From: Pseudomonadota bacterium | Lineage (GTDB): Bacteria; Pseudomonadota; Gammaproteobacteria; Burkholderiales; Casimicrobiaceae | Assembly: GCA_022709775.1 (NCBI GenBank) | Contig: JAKLIE010000046.1 | Location: 1-8,987 of the forward strand | Length of the DNA stretch: 8,987 bases | Direction: 5' to 3' | In this document: one piece after another, positions 1 through 6,250 of the stretch | Position numbering within the stretch: position 1 is the first letter of the stretch | Layout: each line of letters starts with the position of its first letter | Notes under the pieces: generated by a model | What the model saw: the letters and a program-made list of their open reading frames with translations, nothing else | Told to the model about the DNA's origin: nothing | Databases searched by the model: none | Program-made: the position numbers and the translations under genes

Positions 1-54
1 GCACGGTTTGGGGTGAAGCTTCGGGTCTTCCCCCACGCCCGCAGCAATGCCGCC

Positions 55-915
55 ATGCCCTCCGAATCGAATCCCTGGCGCGACTGGATCGGCCGGACCG
101 AGCGCCGGTCCGACCTCGCGACGCCCGCTCCCCTCGCGATGCTGTCCGCGACGCTCGATCGCGACGATCCCGAGCCGGTGCCGGGCTCCGAGGTGCCGCC
201 GCTCTGGCACTGGCTCTACTTCCTGCCCGTCGCCCGTCAGAGCGGGATCGGCCCCGACGGCCACCCGAAGCGCGGCGGATTCCTGCCGCCGGTCCCGCAG
301 CCGCGCCGCATGTGGGCAGGCGGGCGGCTCACGTTCGAACGTCCGCTCCTCGTCGGCGACGAGATCACGCGCGTATCGCGCATCGCCGACGTCAGCGTCA
401 AGGAAGGACGCAGCGGCAAGCTCGTGTTCGTCTGCGTGCGCCACGAGATCGCCGATGCGCGCGGCGTCGCGCTGACCGAGGAGCACGACATCGTCTACCG
501 CGACAATCCTCCGCCGGCGTCGGCGAATGCGCCCCCTCCGGCGCCGCAGCCCGCCCCCGCGGGCGACGAGTATTCGCGCGAGATCGCTCCCGACCCGGTG
601 CTGCTGTTCCGCTACTCGGCGCTAACGTTCAACGGCCATCGCATCCACTACGACCGCAGCTACGTGACCGGCGTCGAGGGCTATCCGGGACTGATCGTGC
701 ACGGGCCGCTGATCGCGACGCTGCTCGTCGACCTGCTGCGCCGGCAGCTTCCCGACGCGCGCGTGCGACGCTTCCAGTTCAAGGCCGTGCGCCCGATCTT
801 CGACATTCACCGCTTCCACGTCTGCGGACGACCGGACGGCACAAGCCGCCACGCGCTGTGGGCGCGCGACCACGAGGGCGCGCTCGCGATGGAAGCCTCC
901 GCCGAACTCGCCTGA
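55..915 (+). CDS. ich: MaoC-like / FAS1-type double hotdog hydratase, probable itaconyl-CoA (or mesaconyl-C4-CoA) hydratase
   Basis: This 286-residue protein is a double hotdog hydratase of the HTD2/MaoC-like group, expected to add water to a C5 enoyl-CoA to give citramalyl-CoA in the cytoplasm. The N-terminal hotdog (about residues 8-150) begins with the family-typical WIGRTE. A Pro/Ala-rich linker (about 151-169) leads to the C-terminal hotdog, whose signature TFNGHRIHYD (191-200) carries the presumed catalytic His198, with Asn193 where R-specific hydratases usually have Asp. GLIVHGPL (212-219) follows. Length fits Ich and Meh enzymes (about 280 residues). The frame is open back to a GTG at 13, but homology favours ATG 55; no convincing Shine-Dalgarno precedes either. 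It is the first gene of the run, 19 bases before the acyl-CoA dehydrogenase. The family is firm; choosing itaconyl-CoA over mesaconyl-C4-CoA rests on neighbours. Confidence 0.82.
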   Translation: MPSESNPWRDWIGRTERRSDLATPAPLAMLSATLDRDDPEPVPGSEVPPLWHWLYFLPVARQSGIGPDGHPKRGGFLPPVPQPRRMWAGGRLTFERPLLVGDEITRVSRIADVSVKEGRSGKLVFVCVRHEIADARGVALTEEHDIVYRDNPPPASANAPPPAPQPAPAGDEYSREIAPDPVLLFRYSALTFNGHRIHYDRSYVTGVEGYPGLIVHGPLIATLLVDLLRRQLPDARVRRFQFKAVRPIFDIHRFHVCGRPDGTSRHALWARDHEGALAMEASAELA

Positions 916-923
916 ACCCCTGC

Positions 924-929
924 AGGAAG
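924..929 (+). promoter_or_regulatory. Shine-Dalgarno for the acyl-CoA dehydrogenase
   Basis: AGGAAG lies six to seven bases before ATG 935, inside the 19-base gap after the hydratase stop codon. It fixes the start of the dehydrogenase. Confidence 0.7.
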
Positions 930-934
930 ACACC

Positions 935-2098
935 ATGATCAAGCACACCGCCGACGAGCACCAGGACATCCGCGACGCCGTGCGCGCTCTCTGCGCGGCG
1001 TTTCCCGACGAGTATCACCGCAAGGTCGACGAGAAGCGCGGCTATCCGGAGGAGTTCGTCGACGCGCTCACGAAGGCCGGCTGGCTCGCGGCGATGATCC
1101 CGCAGGAGTACGGCGGCTCGGGGCTCGGGCTCACCGAGGCGACGGTGATCATGGAGGAGATCAACCGGGCGGGCGGCAACTCGGGCGCCTGCCACGGGCA
1201 GATGTACAACATGGGCACGCTGCTGCGCCACGGCTCGGAGGCGCAGAAGCGCGCCTACCTGCCGAAGATCGCGACCGGCGAACTGCGCCTGCAGTCGATG
1301 GGCGTCACCGAGCCCTCGACGGGCACCGACACGACGAAGATCAAGACCACCGCCGTGAGGAAGGGCGACCGGTACGTGGTCAACGGCCAGAAGGTCTGGA
1401 TCTCGCGCGTGCAGCACTCGGACCTGATGATCCTGCTCGCGCGGACGACGCCGCTCGCCGAGGTGAAGAAGAAGTCGGAGGGCATGTCGATCTTCATCGT
1501 CGACCTGCACCACGCGATCGGTAACGGGCTTACGGTCCGGCCGATCCCGAACATGGTCAACCACGAGACCAACGAGCTCTTCTTCGAGGACCTCGAGATC
1601 CCGGCGGAGAACCTGATCGGCGAGGAGGGCCGGGGCTTCAAGTACATCCTCGACGGGCTCAACGCCGAACGGACGCTGATCGCGGCCGAGTGCATCGGCG
1701 ACGGCTACTGGTTCATCGACCGCGTGACGAAGTACGTGAACGAGCGGGTCGTGTTCGGCCGCCCGATCGGCCAGAACCAGGGCGTGCAGTTCCCGATCGC
1801 CGAGGCGTTCATCGAGGTCGAAGCGGCGAACCTGATGCGCTGGAAGGCCTGCGCGCTGTTCGACGCGCACGAGCCCTGCGGCGCCGAGGCGAACATGGCG
1901 AAGTACCTCGCGGCGAAGGCGTCCTGGGAGGCGGCGAATGCATGCCTGCAGTTCCACGGCGGCTTCGGCTTCGCGAACGAGTACGACGTCGAGCGCAAGT
2001 TCCGCGAGACGCGCCTCTACCAGGTCGCGCCGATCTCGACCAACCTGATCCTGTCGCACGTGGCCGAGCACACGCTCGGGCTGCCGCGCTCGTTCTGA
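935..2098 (+). CDS. Acyl-CoA dehydrogenase with the catalytic Glu in the isovaleryl-CoA dehydrogenase position
   Basis: A 387-residue FAD-dependent acyl-CoA dehydrogenase that would introduce an alpha,beta double bond into an acyl-CoA and pass electrons to ETF. It has the usual N-terminal helical domain (about 1-110), a middle beta domain with the flavin-contacting stretch MGVTEPSTGTDTT (122-134) and VWIS (154-157), and a C-terminal helical domain with FGRPIGQNQGVQFPIAE (274-290) and FHGGFGFANEYDVER (340-354). The C-terminal Glu of medium-chain enzymes (the EGTS motif) is replaced by APIST, with Pro366 in the Glu column. Glu245 in GLNAERTLIA sits where isovaleryl- and long-chain enzymes keep their base, so the enzyme should be active. 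A dehydrogenase of this family is found in the P. aeruginosa itaconate cluster; its substrate is unknown to me. Methylsuccinyl-CoA or another C5 acyl-CoA is a guess from context. Confidence 0.9.
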   Translation: MIKHTADEHQDIRDAVRALCAAFPDEYHRKVDEKRGYPEEFVDALTKAGWLAAMIPQEYGGSGLGLTEATVIMEEINRAGGNSGACHGQMYNMGTLLRHGSEAQKRAYLPKIATGELRLQSMGVTEPSTGTDTTKIKTTAVRKGDRYVVNGQKVWISRVQHSDLMILLARTTPLAEVKKKSEGMSIFIVDLHHAIGNGLTVRPIPNMVNHETNELFFEDLEIPAENLIGEEGRGFKYILDGLNAERTLIAAECIGDGYWFIDRVTKYVNERVVFGRPIGQNQGVQFPIAEAFIEVEAANLMRWKACALFDAHEPCGAEANMAKYLAAKASWEAANACLQFHGGFGFANEYDVERKFRETRLYQVAPISTNLILSHVAEHTLGLPRSF

Positions 2099-2100
2099 GG
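2097..2100 (+). promoter_or_regulatory. Shine-Dalgarno that sets the CoA-transferase start
   Basis: GAGG overlaps the dehydrogenase stop codon (2096-2098) and lies nine bases before ATG 2110. The CoA-transferase frame is open far upstream, so this site and the family N-terminus MRPLEGITVV decide the start. Confidence 0.55.
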
Positions 2101-2109
2101 CCGGCCGCC

Positions 2110-3288
2110 ATGCGTCCCCTGGAAGGCATCACCGTCGTCACGCTCGAGCACGCGATCGCGGCGCCGTTCTGCACGCGCCAGCTCGCCGATCTCGGCGCGC
2201 GGGTCATCAAGGTCGAGCGCCCGGGCGTGGGCGACTTCGCGCGCGCGTACGACGGGCGCGTGCGCGGCCTCGCGTCGCACTTCGTCTGGTCGAACCGCAG
2301 CAAGGAGAGCATGACGCTGGACGTCAAGCACGCCGAGGCGCCGGCGATCCTCGACCGGCTGCTGGCGAAGGCCGACGTGCTCGTGCAGAACCTCGCGCCG
2401 GGCGCGGCCGCGCGGCTTGGGCTCTCGTACGAGGCGCTGGCGGGCCGCTACCCGCGGCTCGTCGTCTGCGACATCTCGGGCTACGGCGCGGACGGCCCCT
2501 ACCGCGACAAGAAGGCCTACGATCTGCTGATCCAGAGCGAATCGGGCTTCGTGTCGATCACCGGCTCGCCCGACGAGCCGGCGAAGGCCGGGTGCTCGAT
2601 CGCCGACATCGCCGCGGGCATGTACGCGTACTCGAACATCCTCGCTGCGCTGATCGAGCGCGGGCGTACGGGCAGGGGCAAGGGCATCGACGTGTCGATG
2701 CTCGAGAGCATGGTCGAGTGGATGGGCTACCCGCTCTACTACGCGTTCGACGGCGCGGAGCCGCCGCCGCGAGCGGGCGCGGCGCACGCGACGATCTACC
2801 CGTACGGACCGTTCCCCACCGGCGACTCCAGGACCGTGATGCTGGGCCTGCAGAACGAGCGCGAGTGGCAGGTTTTCTGCGCGAAGGTGCTGATGCAGCC
2901 GGGACTCGCGACCGATCCGCGGTTCGACTCCAACGCGCGCCGCACGGCCGCCCGCGAGGAGCTGAAGCGCCTGATCGTCGCCGCGTTCGCGAGCCTCACC
3001 GCCGAGGAGGTCGTGAAGCGCCTCGACGGCGCGCAGATCGCGAACGCGCGCGTCAACACGATGGCGGACGTCTGGCAGCATCCGCAGCTCCAGGCGCGCA
3101 GGCGCTGGGTCGACGTGCCGACGCCGGCCGGGCCGGTGCCCGCGCTGCTGCCGCCGGGCATGCCCGATGCGGCGCACGCGCGGATGGAAGCGGTGCCCGC
3201 GCTCGGCCAGCACACGAAGGCGCTGCTCGCCGAGCTGGGCTACGACGCGGCCGCGATCGCGCGGCTCGAGGAGGAGAAGGCGATATGA
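2110..3288 (+). CDS. ict: CaiB/BaiF family (class III) CoA-transferase, probable itaconate CoA-transferase
   Basis: A 392-residue class III CoA-transferase that moves CoA between carboxylic acids, here probably from succinyl-CoA to itaconate. The start MRPLEGITVV and the stretch around AAPFCTRQLADLGARVIKVE (17-36) are the family N-terminus. The acceptor aspartate expected to form the aspartyl-CoA anhydride is Asp138 in KKAYDLLIQ, and GCSIADIAAGMYAY (about 161-174) and VSMLESMVEWMGYPLYYAF (about 196-214) are conserved core segments. From memory, these segments and the SHFVWSNRSKES region closely resemble P. aeruginosa Ict (PA0882). Its stop overlaps the next start as ATGA, implying translational coupling. 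Alternatives are mesaconyl-CoA C1-C4 transferase (Mct) or succinyl-CoA:citramalate CoA-transferase. Family certain; substrate inferred. Confidence 0.87.
   Translation: MRPLEGITVVTLEHAIAAPFCTRQLADLGARVIKVERPGVGDFARAYDGRVRGLASHFVWSNRSKESMTLDVKHAEAPAILDRLLAKADVLVQNLAPGAAARLGLSYEALAGRYPRLVVCDISGYGADGPYRDKKAYDLLIQSESGFVSITGSPDEPAKAGCSIADIAAGMYAYSNILAALIERGRTGRGKGIDVSMLESMVEWMGYPLYYAFDGAEPPPRAGAAHATIYPYGPFPTGDSRTVMLGLQNEREWQVFCAKVLMQPGLATDPRFDSNARRTAAREELKRLIVAAFASLTAEEVVKRLDGAQIANARVNTMADVWQHPQLQARRRWVDVPTPAGPVPALLPPGMPDAAHARMEAVPALGQHTKALLAELGYDAAAIARLEEEKAI
3273..3276 (+). promoter_or_regulatory. Shine-Dalgarno for the MmgE/PrpD gene
   Basis: GGAG within a purine-rich run (3268-3280) at the 3' end of the CoA-transferase, eight bases before ATG 3285. 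It supports the overlapping start and coupled translation. Confidence 0.6.
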
Positions 3289-4673
3289 ACGCAAGACTGC
3301 CGATCGGGTCCGACGCCGCCGCGGCGACCGCGGAAGAGCGACTTGCCGCGTTCGCGGCGACGCTCGAGCTGCCGGACGTCCCCGCGCCCGTGCTGCGCCG
3401 CGCCGAGGAGCTGATGATCGACTGGTTCGGCTCCGCGCTCGCGGGCAAAGGGGCGCGCCCGGTCGAGACGCTCACGGCGTTCGCGGAGGCGATGGGCCCC
3501 GCGGACGGCGCCTCGGAGATCCTGATCCACCGTCGTCGCACGAGCCCGTACATGGCGGCGTTCGCGAACGCGGCGGCCTCGCACTTCGCCGAGCAGGACG
3601 ACGTGCACAACGGCTCCGTCTTCCACCCGGCGTCCGTCGTGTTCCCGCCGGCGCTCGCCGTGGCGCAGGCGGAAGGGGCGAGCGGGGCCGACCTGCTGGC
3701 GGCGGTGGTCGCCGGCTACGAGGTCGGCATCCGCGTCGGCGAATTCCTCGGCCGGTCGCACTACCGCACGTTCCACACGACCGGCACCGCGGGCACGCTC
3801 GCGGCCGCGGCCGCGGTCGGGCGATTGCTGCACCTCACGCCGGAACGGATGCTGAATGCCCTCGGATCGGCGGGGACGCAGTCGGCGGGGTTGTGGGAGT
3901 TCCTGCGCGACGGCGCGGATTCGAAGCAGCTGCACACGGCGCACGCGGCCGGGGCGGGGCTGGCGGCCGCGTATCTCGCGCGCGAAGGCTTCACCGGCGC
4001 GCGGCGCATCCTCGAGGGCAGGCAGGGCATGGCCGCGGGCATGTCGACCGACGCGGACCCGTCGCGTCTCGTCGACGGCCTGGGCACGCGCTGGGCGCTC
4101 GCCGAGACGTCGTTCAAGTACCACGCGTCGTGCCGCCACACGCATCCCGCGGCGGACGCGCTCCAGCAGGTGATGCGCGCGAACGCGCTCTCCGCCGGCG
4201 ACGTGAAGCGCGTCGTCGCGCGGGTGCACCAGGGCGCGATCGACGTGCTGGGCCCGGTCGTCGACCCGACGACCGTGCACCAGTCGAAGTTCTCGATGGG
4301 CACGGTGCTGGGCCTGATCGCGGTCGACGGACGCGCGGGCCTCGCCGAGTTCGACGCGCACTACCGGGATCCGGCGGTCACGGCGTTCCGCGACCGCGTC
4401 GCGATGGAGCTCGACGACGAGGTGGATCGCGCGTATCCGGCGCGCTGGATCGGCAAGGTCACGGTCGAGACGGTCGACGGCAGGCGGCTCGACGGTCGCG
4501 TCGACGAGCCGAAGGGCGATCCGGGCAACACGCTCTCGCCCGCCGAGCTCGAGGAGAAGGCGGTGCGGCTCGCGCGCTACCGCGACGGCGCGAGCGAGGC
4601 CGAGGCGCGCCGTGCGATCGCCGTCATTCGCGCGCTGGCCTCGACGCCGCGCGTCCCGCGCTTCCTCGCGTGA
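3285..4673 (+). CDS. MmgE/PrpD family protein (cis-aconitate decarboxylase / 2-methylcitrate dehydratase superfamily)
   Basis: A 462-residue MmgE/PrpD protein, full length for the family, which includes 2-methylcitrate dehydratase (PrpD) and the itaconate-forming cis-aconitate decarboxylase (ACOD1/IRG1, Cad). Visible blocks are FAEQDDVHNGSVFHPAS (101-117), HTTGTAGTLAAAAAVG (164-179), DGADSKQLHTAHAAGAG (209-225) and FKYHASCRHTHPAADA (277-292). By-eye alignment to remembered human ACOD1 puts His114, His164 and Lys214 on ACOD1 His103, His159 and Lys207. The column of ACOD1 His277 falls on Cys283, so cis-aconitate decarboxylase activity should not be assumed. A family member also occurs in the P. 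aeruginosa itaconate cluster. It could be a dehydratase, isomerase or decarboxylase acting on a C5/C6 acid near itaconate. It overlaps the CoA-transferase by four bases; the next gene follows after 26. Confidence 0.88.
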   Translation: MNARLPIGSDAAAATAEERLAAFAATLELPDVPAPVLRRAEELMIDWFGSALAGKGARPVETLTAFAEAMGPADGASEILIHRRRTSPYMAAFANAAASHFAEQDDVHNGSVFHPASVVFPPALAVAQAEGASGADLLAAVVAGYEVGIRVGEFLGRSHYRTFHTTGTAGTLAAAAAVGRLLHLTPERMLNALGSAGTQSAGLWEFLRDGADSKQLHTAHAAGAGLAAAYLAREGFTGARRILEGRQGMAAGMSTDADPSRLVDGLGTRWALAETSFKYHASCRHTHPAADALQQVMRANALSAGDVKRVVARVHQGAIDVLGPVVDPTTVHQSKFSMGTVLGLIAVDGRAGLAEFDAHYRDPAVTAFRDRVAMELDDEVDRAYPARWIGKVTVETVDGRRLDGRVDEPKGDPGNTLSPAELEEKAVRLARYRDGASEAEARRAIAVIRALASTPRVPRFLA

Positions 4674-4685
4674 CCCGGGTCCGGG

Positions 4686-4691
4686 TAGAGT
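4686..4691 (+). promoter_or_regulatory. Possible -10 element just before the lyase gene
   Basis: TAGAGT within GGGTAGAGTC lies eight bases before ATG 4700, in the 26-base gap after the MmgE/PrpD gene. I see no good -35 (TTCCTC at 4662-4667 is weak). If real, it is an internal promoter whose transcript would start at or next to the ATG. The same GGTAGARTC context precedes glpD. Confidence 0.3.
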
Positions 4692-4699
4692 CAGGTCTC

Positions 4700-5521
4700 A
4701 TGGCCCAGCGCTCGTACCTGTTCGTTCCCGCCGACCGTCCCGAACGCTACGCGAAGGCGCTCGCCACGGGCGCAGGCGCGGTGATCGTCGATCTCGAGGA
4801 CGCGGTGGCGCCCGCTGCCAAGGCCGCCGCGCGCGATGCGCTCGCGTCGTGGCTGGCGCGCACGCCGGCGCCGGTCCTCGTGCGCGTGAACGCGGCGGAG
4901 ACCGCGTGGTTCGCGGAGGATCTCGCGCTGTGCGGGCACGCCGCGGTCGCCGGCGTCGTGGTGCCGAAGGCCGAGCGGCGAGCCGATCTCGCGCATGCGT
5001 CGGCCATCGCCGCGGGCAAGCGCCTCTATCCGCTGGTCGAGACGGCGGCGGGCTTCGACGCGATGCGCACGCTCGCCGGCGCCCCGGGCGTCGAGCGGCT
5101 GGTGTTCGGCTCGATCGATTTCCAGGTCGACCTCGGGATCGACGGCGAGGGCGACGAGCTCCTCTATTTCCGGTCGCAGCTCGTGCTGGTCTCCCGGCTG
5201 GCCGGCATCCGGGCGCCGGTCGACGGCGTCAGCACCGCCATCGACGATGCCGCGGCGCTGCGCGCGGACGCCGAGCGCGCGCGGAGGCTCGGCTTCGGCG
5301 CGAAGCTGTGCATCCATCCGAAACAGGTCGACGTCGTCAATCGCGCGTTCCTGCCCAGCGACGCGGAGCGCGACTGGGCGCGCCGCGTGCTGGACGCCGC
5401 CGCCGGCGCGGGCGGCGCGGCCGTGGCGGTCGACGGCAAGATGGTCGACAGGCCGGTCATGCTGCGCGCGCAGGCGATTCTCGACGAGGCCGGCGACGAG
5501 ACGCCGCGGAGCGAGCGATGA
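4700..5521 (+). CDS. ccl: HpcH/HpaI (CitE-like) CoA-ester lyase, probable (S)-citramalyl-CoA lyase
   Basis: A 273-residue CitE-like lyase with a TIM-barrel fold, expected to split citramalyl-CoA into acetyl-CoA and pyruvate, the last step of itaconate or mesaconate breakdown. It opens with RSYLFVPADRPERYAKA (4-20), followed by DLEDAVAP (31-38), substrate-binding Arg62 in VRVN, the Mg2+ ligands Glu114 (LVETAAGFDAM) and Asp140 (GSIDFQVDLGI), and the C-terminal IHPKQVDVVNRAF (205-217). Length matches Ccl and stand-alone CitE-like lyases (about 275). No citrate lyase partners (citD, citF) are nearby, so it is not the citrate lyase beta subunit. The start has a partial Shine-Dalgarno (AGG 4693-4695). 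Its stop overlaps the methyltransferase start as ATGA. L-malyl-CoA or beta-methylmalyl-CoA lyase activity is an alternative. Confidence 0.86.
   Translation: MAQRSYLFVPADRPERYAKALATGAGAVIVDLEDAVAPAAKAAARDALASWLARTPAPVLVRVNAAETAWFAEDLALCGHAAVAGVVVPKAERRADLAHASAIAAGKRLYPLVETAAGFDAMRTLAGAPGVERLVFGSIDFQVDLGIDGEGDELLYFRSQLVLVSRLAGIRAPVDGVSTAIDDAAALRADAERARRLGFGAKLCIHPKQVDVVNRAFLPSDAERDWARRVLDAAAGAGGAAVAVDGKMVDRPVMLRAQAILDEAGDETPRSER
5508..5511 (+). promoter_or_regulatory. Shine-Dalgarno for the methyltransferase
   Basis: GGAG lies six bases before ATG 5518, inside the end of the lyase gene. It supports the ATGA-overlapping start over the much longer upstream open frame. Confidence 0.5.
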
Positions 5522-6174
5522 GTGCGCCCGCAGGGAACGACCCGCTCGCGAAGCTTCAGGCGTTCTGGAACGCGCGCTACGCGATCGACGAGTACGTCTA
5601 CGGCACCGAGCCGAACGATTTCCTCGCGCAGTCGCTGCCCGCCATCCCGAGGAGCGGCAACGTTCTCTGCATCGCCGACGGCGAGGGACGCAACAGCGTG
5701 TGGCTCGCGCGGCAGGGCTGCCGGGTCACGGCGATCGACGTCGCGGCGGAAGGGCTCGCCAAGGCGCGCAAGCTCGCCGAGCGCTCGGGCGTGCGGATCG
5801 AGACGCGCCTGGCCGACGTCGCGAGCTTCGATTTCGGCACCGACCGCTGGGACGCGGTCGTCTCCATCTTCCTCCACCTGCCGCCGAAGGTGCGACGGGC
5901 CGCGCACCGGCGCGCGCTCGCCGGGTTGAAGCCGGGCGGCGTGTTCGTCTACGAGGCCTACGGCCCGGAGCAGGTGAGGTACAGGACCGGCGGCCCTGCC
6001 GGCGAGCCGGAACTGCTGCACTCGCGCGACGACGTCGTGTCCGACTTCGAGGGCTGCGCGATCGAGCACGCGTTCGAGGGCGTGCGCGCGGTCGACGAAG
6101 GTCGCCAGCACCGCGGCGATGGTTTCGTGGTGCAGGTCATCGCGCGGAAGCGTGGTTTGGGGTCAGAGCCGTAA
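5518..6174 (+). CDS. Class I SAM-dependent methyltransferase (TehB / thiopurine methyltransferase-like)
   Basis: A 218-residue Rossmann-fold methyltransferase that would use S-adenosylmethionine; the acceptor cannot be read from sequence. The N-terminal FWNARYAIDEYVYGTEPNDFL (16-36) resembles the lid of TehB/TPMT-like enzymes, which methylate small S-, Se- or Te-compounds. Motif I is LCIADGEGRN (50-59) instead of DxGxGxG, the acidic end of strand beta2 is Asp74 (VTAIDVA), and WDAVVSIFLHLPP (111-123) and LKPGGVFVYEAY (137-148) are the later motifs. The start overlaps the lyase stop by four bases, so it is co-translated with the catabolic genes, though P. aeruginosa has no counterpart in its cluster. 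The last five residues (LGSEP) and the TAA stop lie inside the inverted repeat at 6155-6246, so the original C-terminus was probably replaced. Confidence 0.8.
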   Translation: MSAPAGNDPLAKLQAFWNARYAIDEYVYGTEPNDFLAQSLPAIPRSGNVLCIADGEGRNSVWLARQGCRVTAIDVAAEGLAKARKLAERSGVRIETRLADVASFDFGTDRWDAVVSIFLHLPPKVRRAAHRRALAGLKPGGVFVYEAYGPEQVRYRTGGPAGEPELLHSRDDVVSDFEGCAIEHAFEGVRAVDEGRQHRGDGFVVQVIARKRGLGSEP

Positions 6175-6246
6175 TAATTCGGCGAAAGGCGCCCCGAACG
6201 TTGTCTACCAGCGGGTCGCCGAATTATTACGGCTCTGACCCCAAAC
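6155..6246. repeat. Perfect 31-bp inverted repeat with 30-base spacer (REPIN/MITE-like; possible two-way terminator)
   Basis: The left arm (6155-6185, starting GTTTGGGGTCAGAGCC) is an exact reverse complement of the right arm (6216-6246, ending GGCTCTGACCCCAAAC). The spacer is 6186-6215. Pairing stops at the next base on both sides. The left arm contributes the last five codons and the TAA stop (6172-6174) of the methyltransferase. The right arm ends four bases from the stop of the convergent AI-2E gene. Each arm holds short internal palindromic bits (CCG...CGG), as REP units do. TTTGGGGTCAGA-type repeats are familiar in beta- and gammaproteobacteria near REP-associated tyrosine transposases. 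No transposase gene is present here. RNA from either strand could fold into a very long stem, but there is no T tract as in a standard intrinsic terminator. I see no clear target duplication. Confidence 0.85.
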
Positions 6247-6250
6247 AAAC

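Noticed and set aside
13..54. Upstream GTG start adding 14 residues to the hydratase
   Set aside because: The added residues do not resemble the family N-terminus, and ATG 55 gives the expected spacing to WIGRTE. Not excluded, since no clear ribosome site is seen for either.
779..2071. Long open frame of 430 codons on the - strand opposite the acyl-CoA dehydrogenase
   Set aside because: It is an Arg/Val/Leu/Asp-rich shadow of a high-GC gene with no recognisable motif; the + strand gene is unmistakable.
935..2098. Catalytically dead acyl-CoA dehydrogenase because the C-terminal Glu is missing
   Set aside because: Glu245 lies in the alternative base position used by isovaleryl- and long-chain enzymes.
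2017..3294. Long open frame of 425 codons on the - strand opposite the CoA-transferase
   Set aside because: Low-complexity Arg-rich translation without domains, mirroring codon bias of the real gene.
3240..4361. Open frame of 373 codons on the - strand opposite the MmgE/PrpD gene
   Set aside because: Same kind of antisense shadow; no family motif and no ribosome binding site.
3285..4673. Reading the cluster as a methylcitrate cycle because of the PrpD-like gene
   Set aside because: No methylcitrate synthase, methylisocitrate lyase or AcnD is present, and the other genes are CoA-ester enzymes of C5 acid breakdown.
4700..5521. Citrate lyase beta subunit
   Set aside because: No citD, citF or citX nearby, and the gene sits among CoA-thioester enzymes; a stand-alone CoA-ester lyase fits better.
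6155..6246. CRISPR repeat or insertion sequence ends
   Set aside because: There are only two arms in inverted orientation with a 30-base spacer, and no transposase or cas gene in the window.
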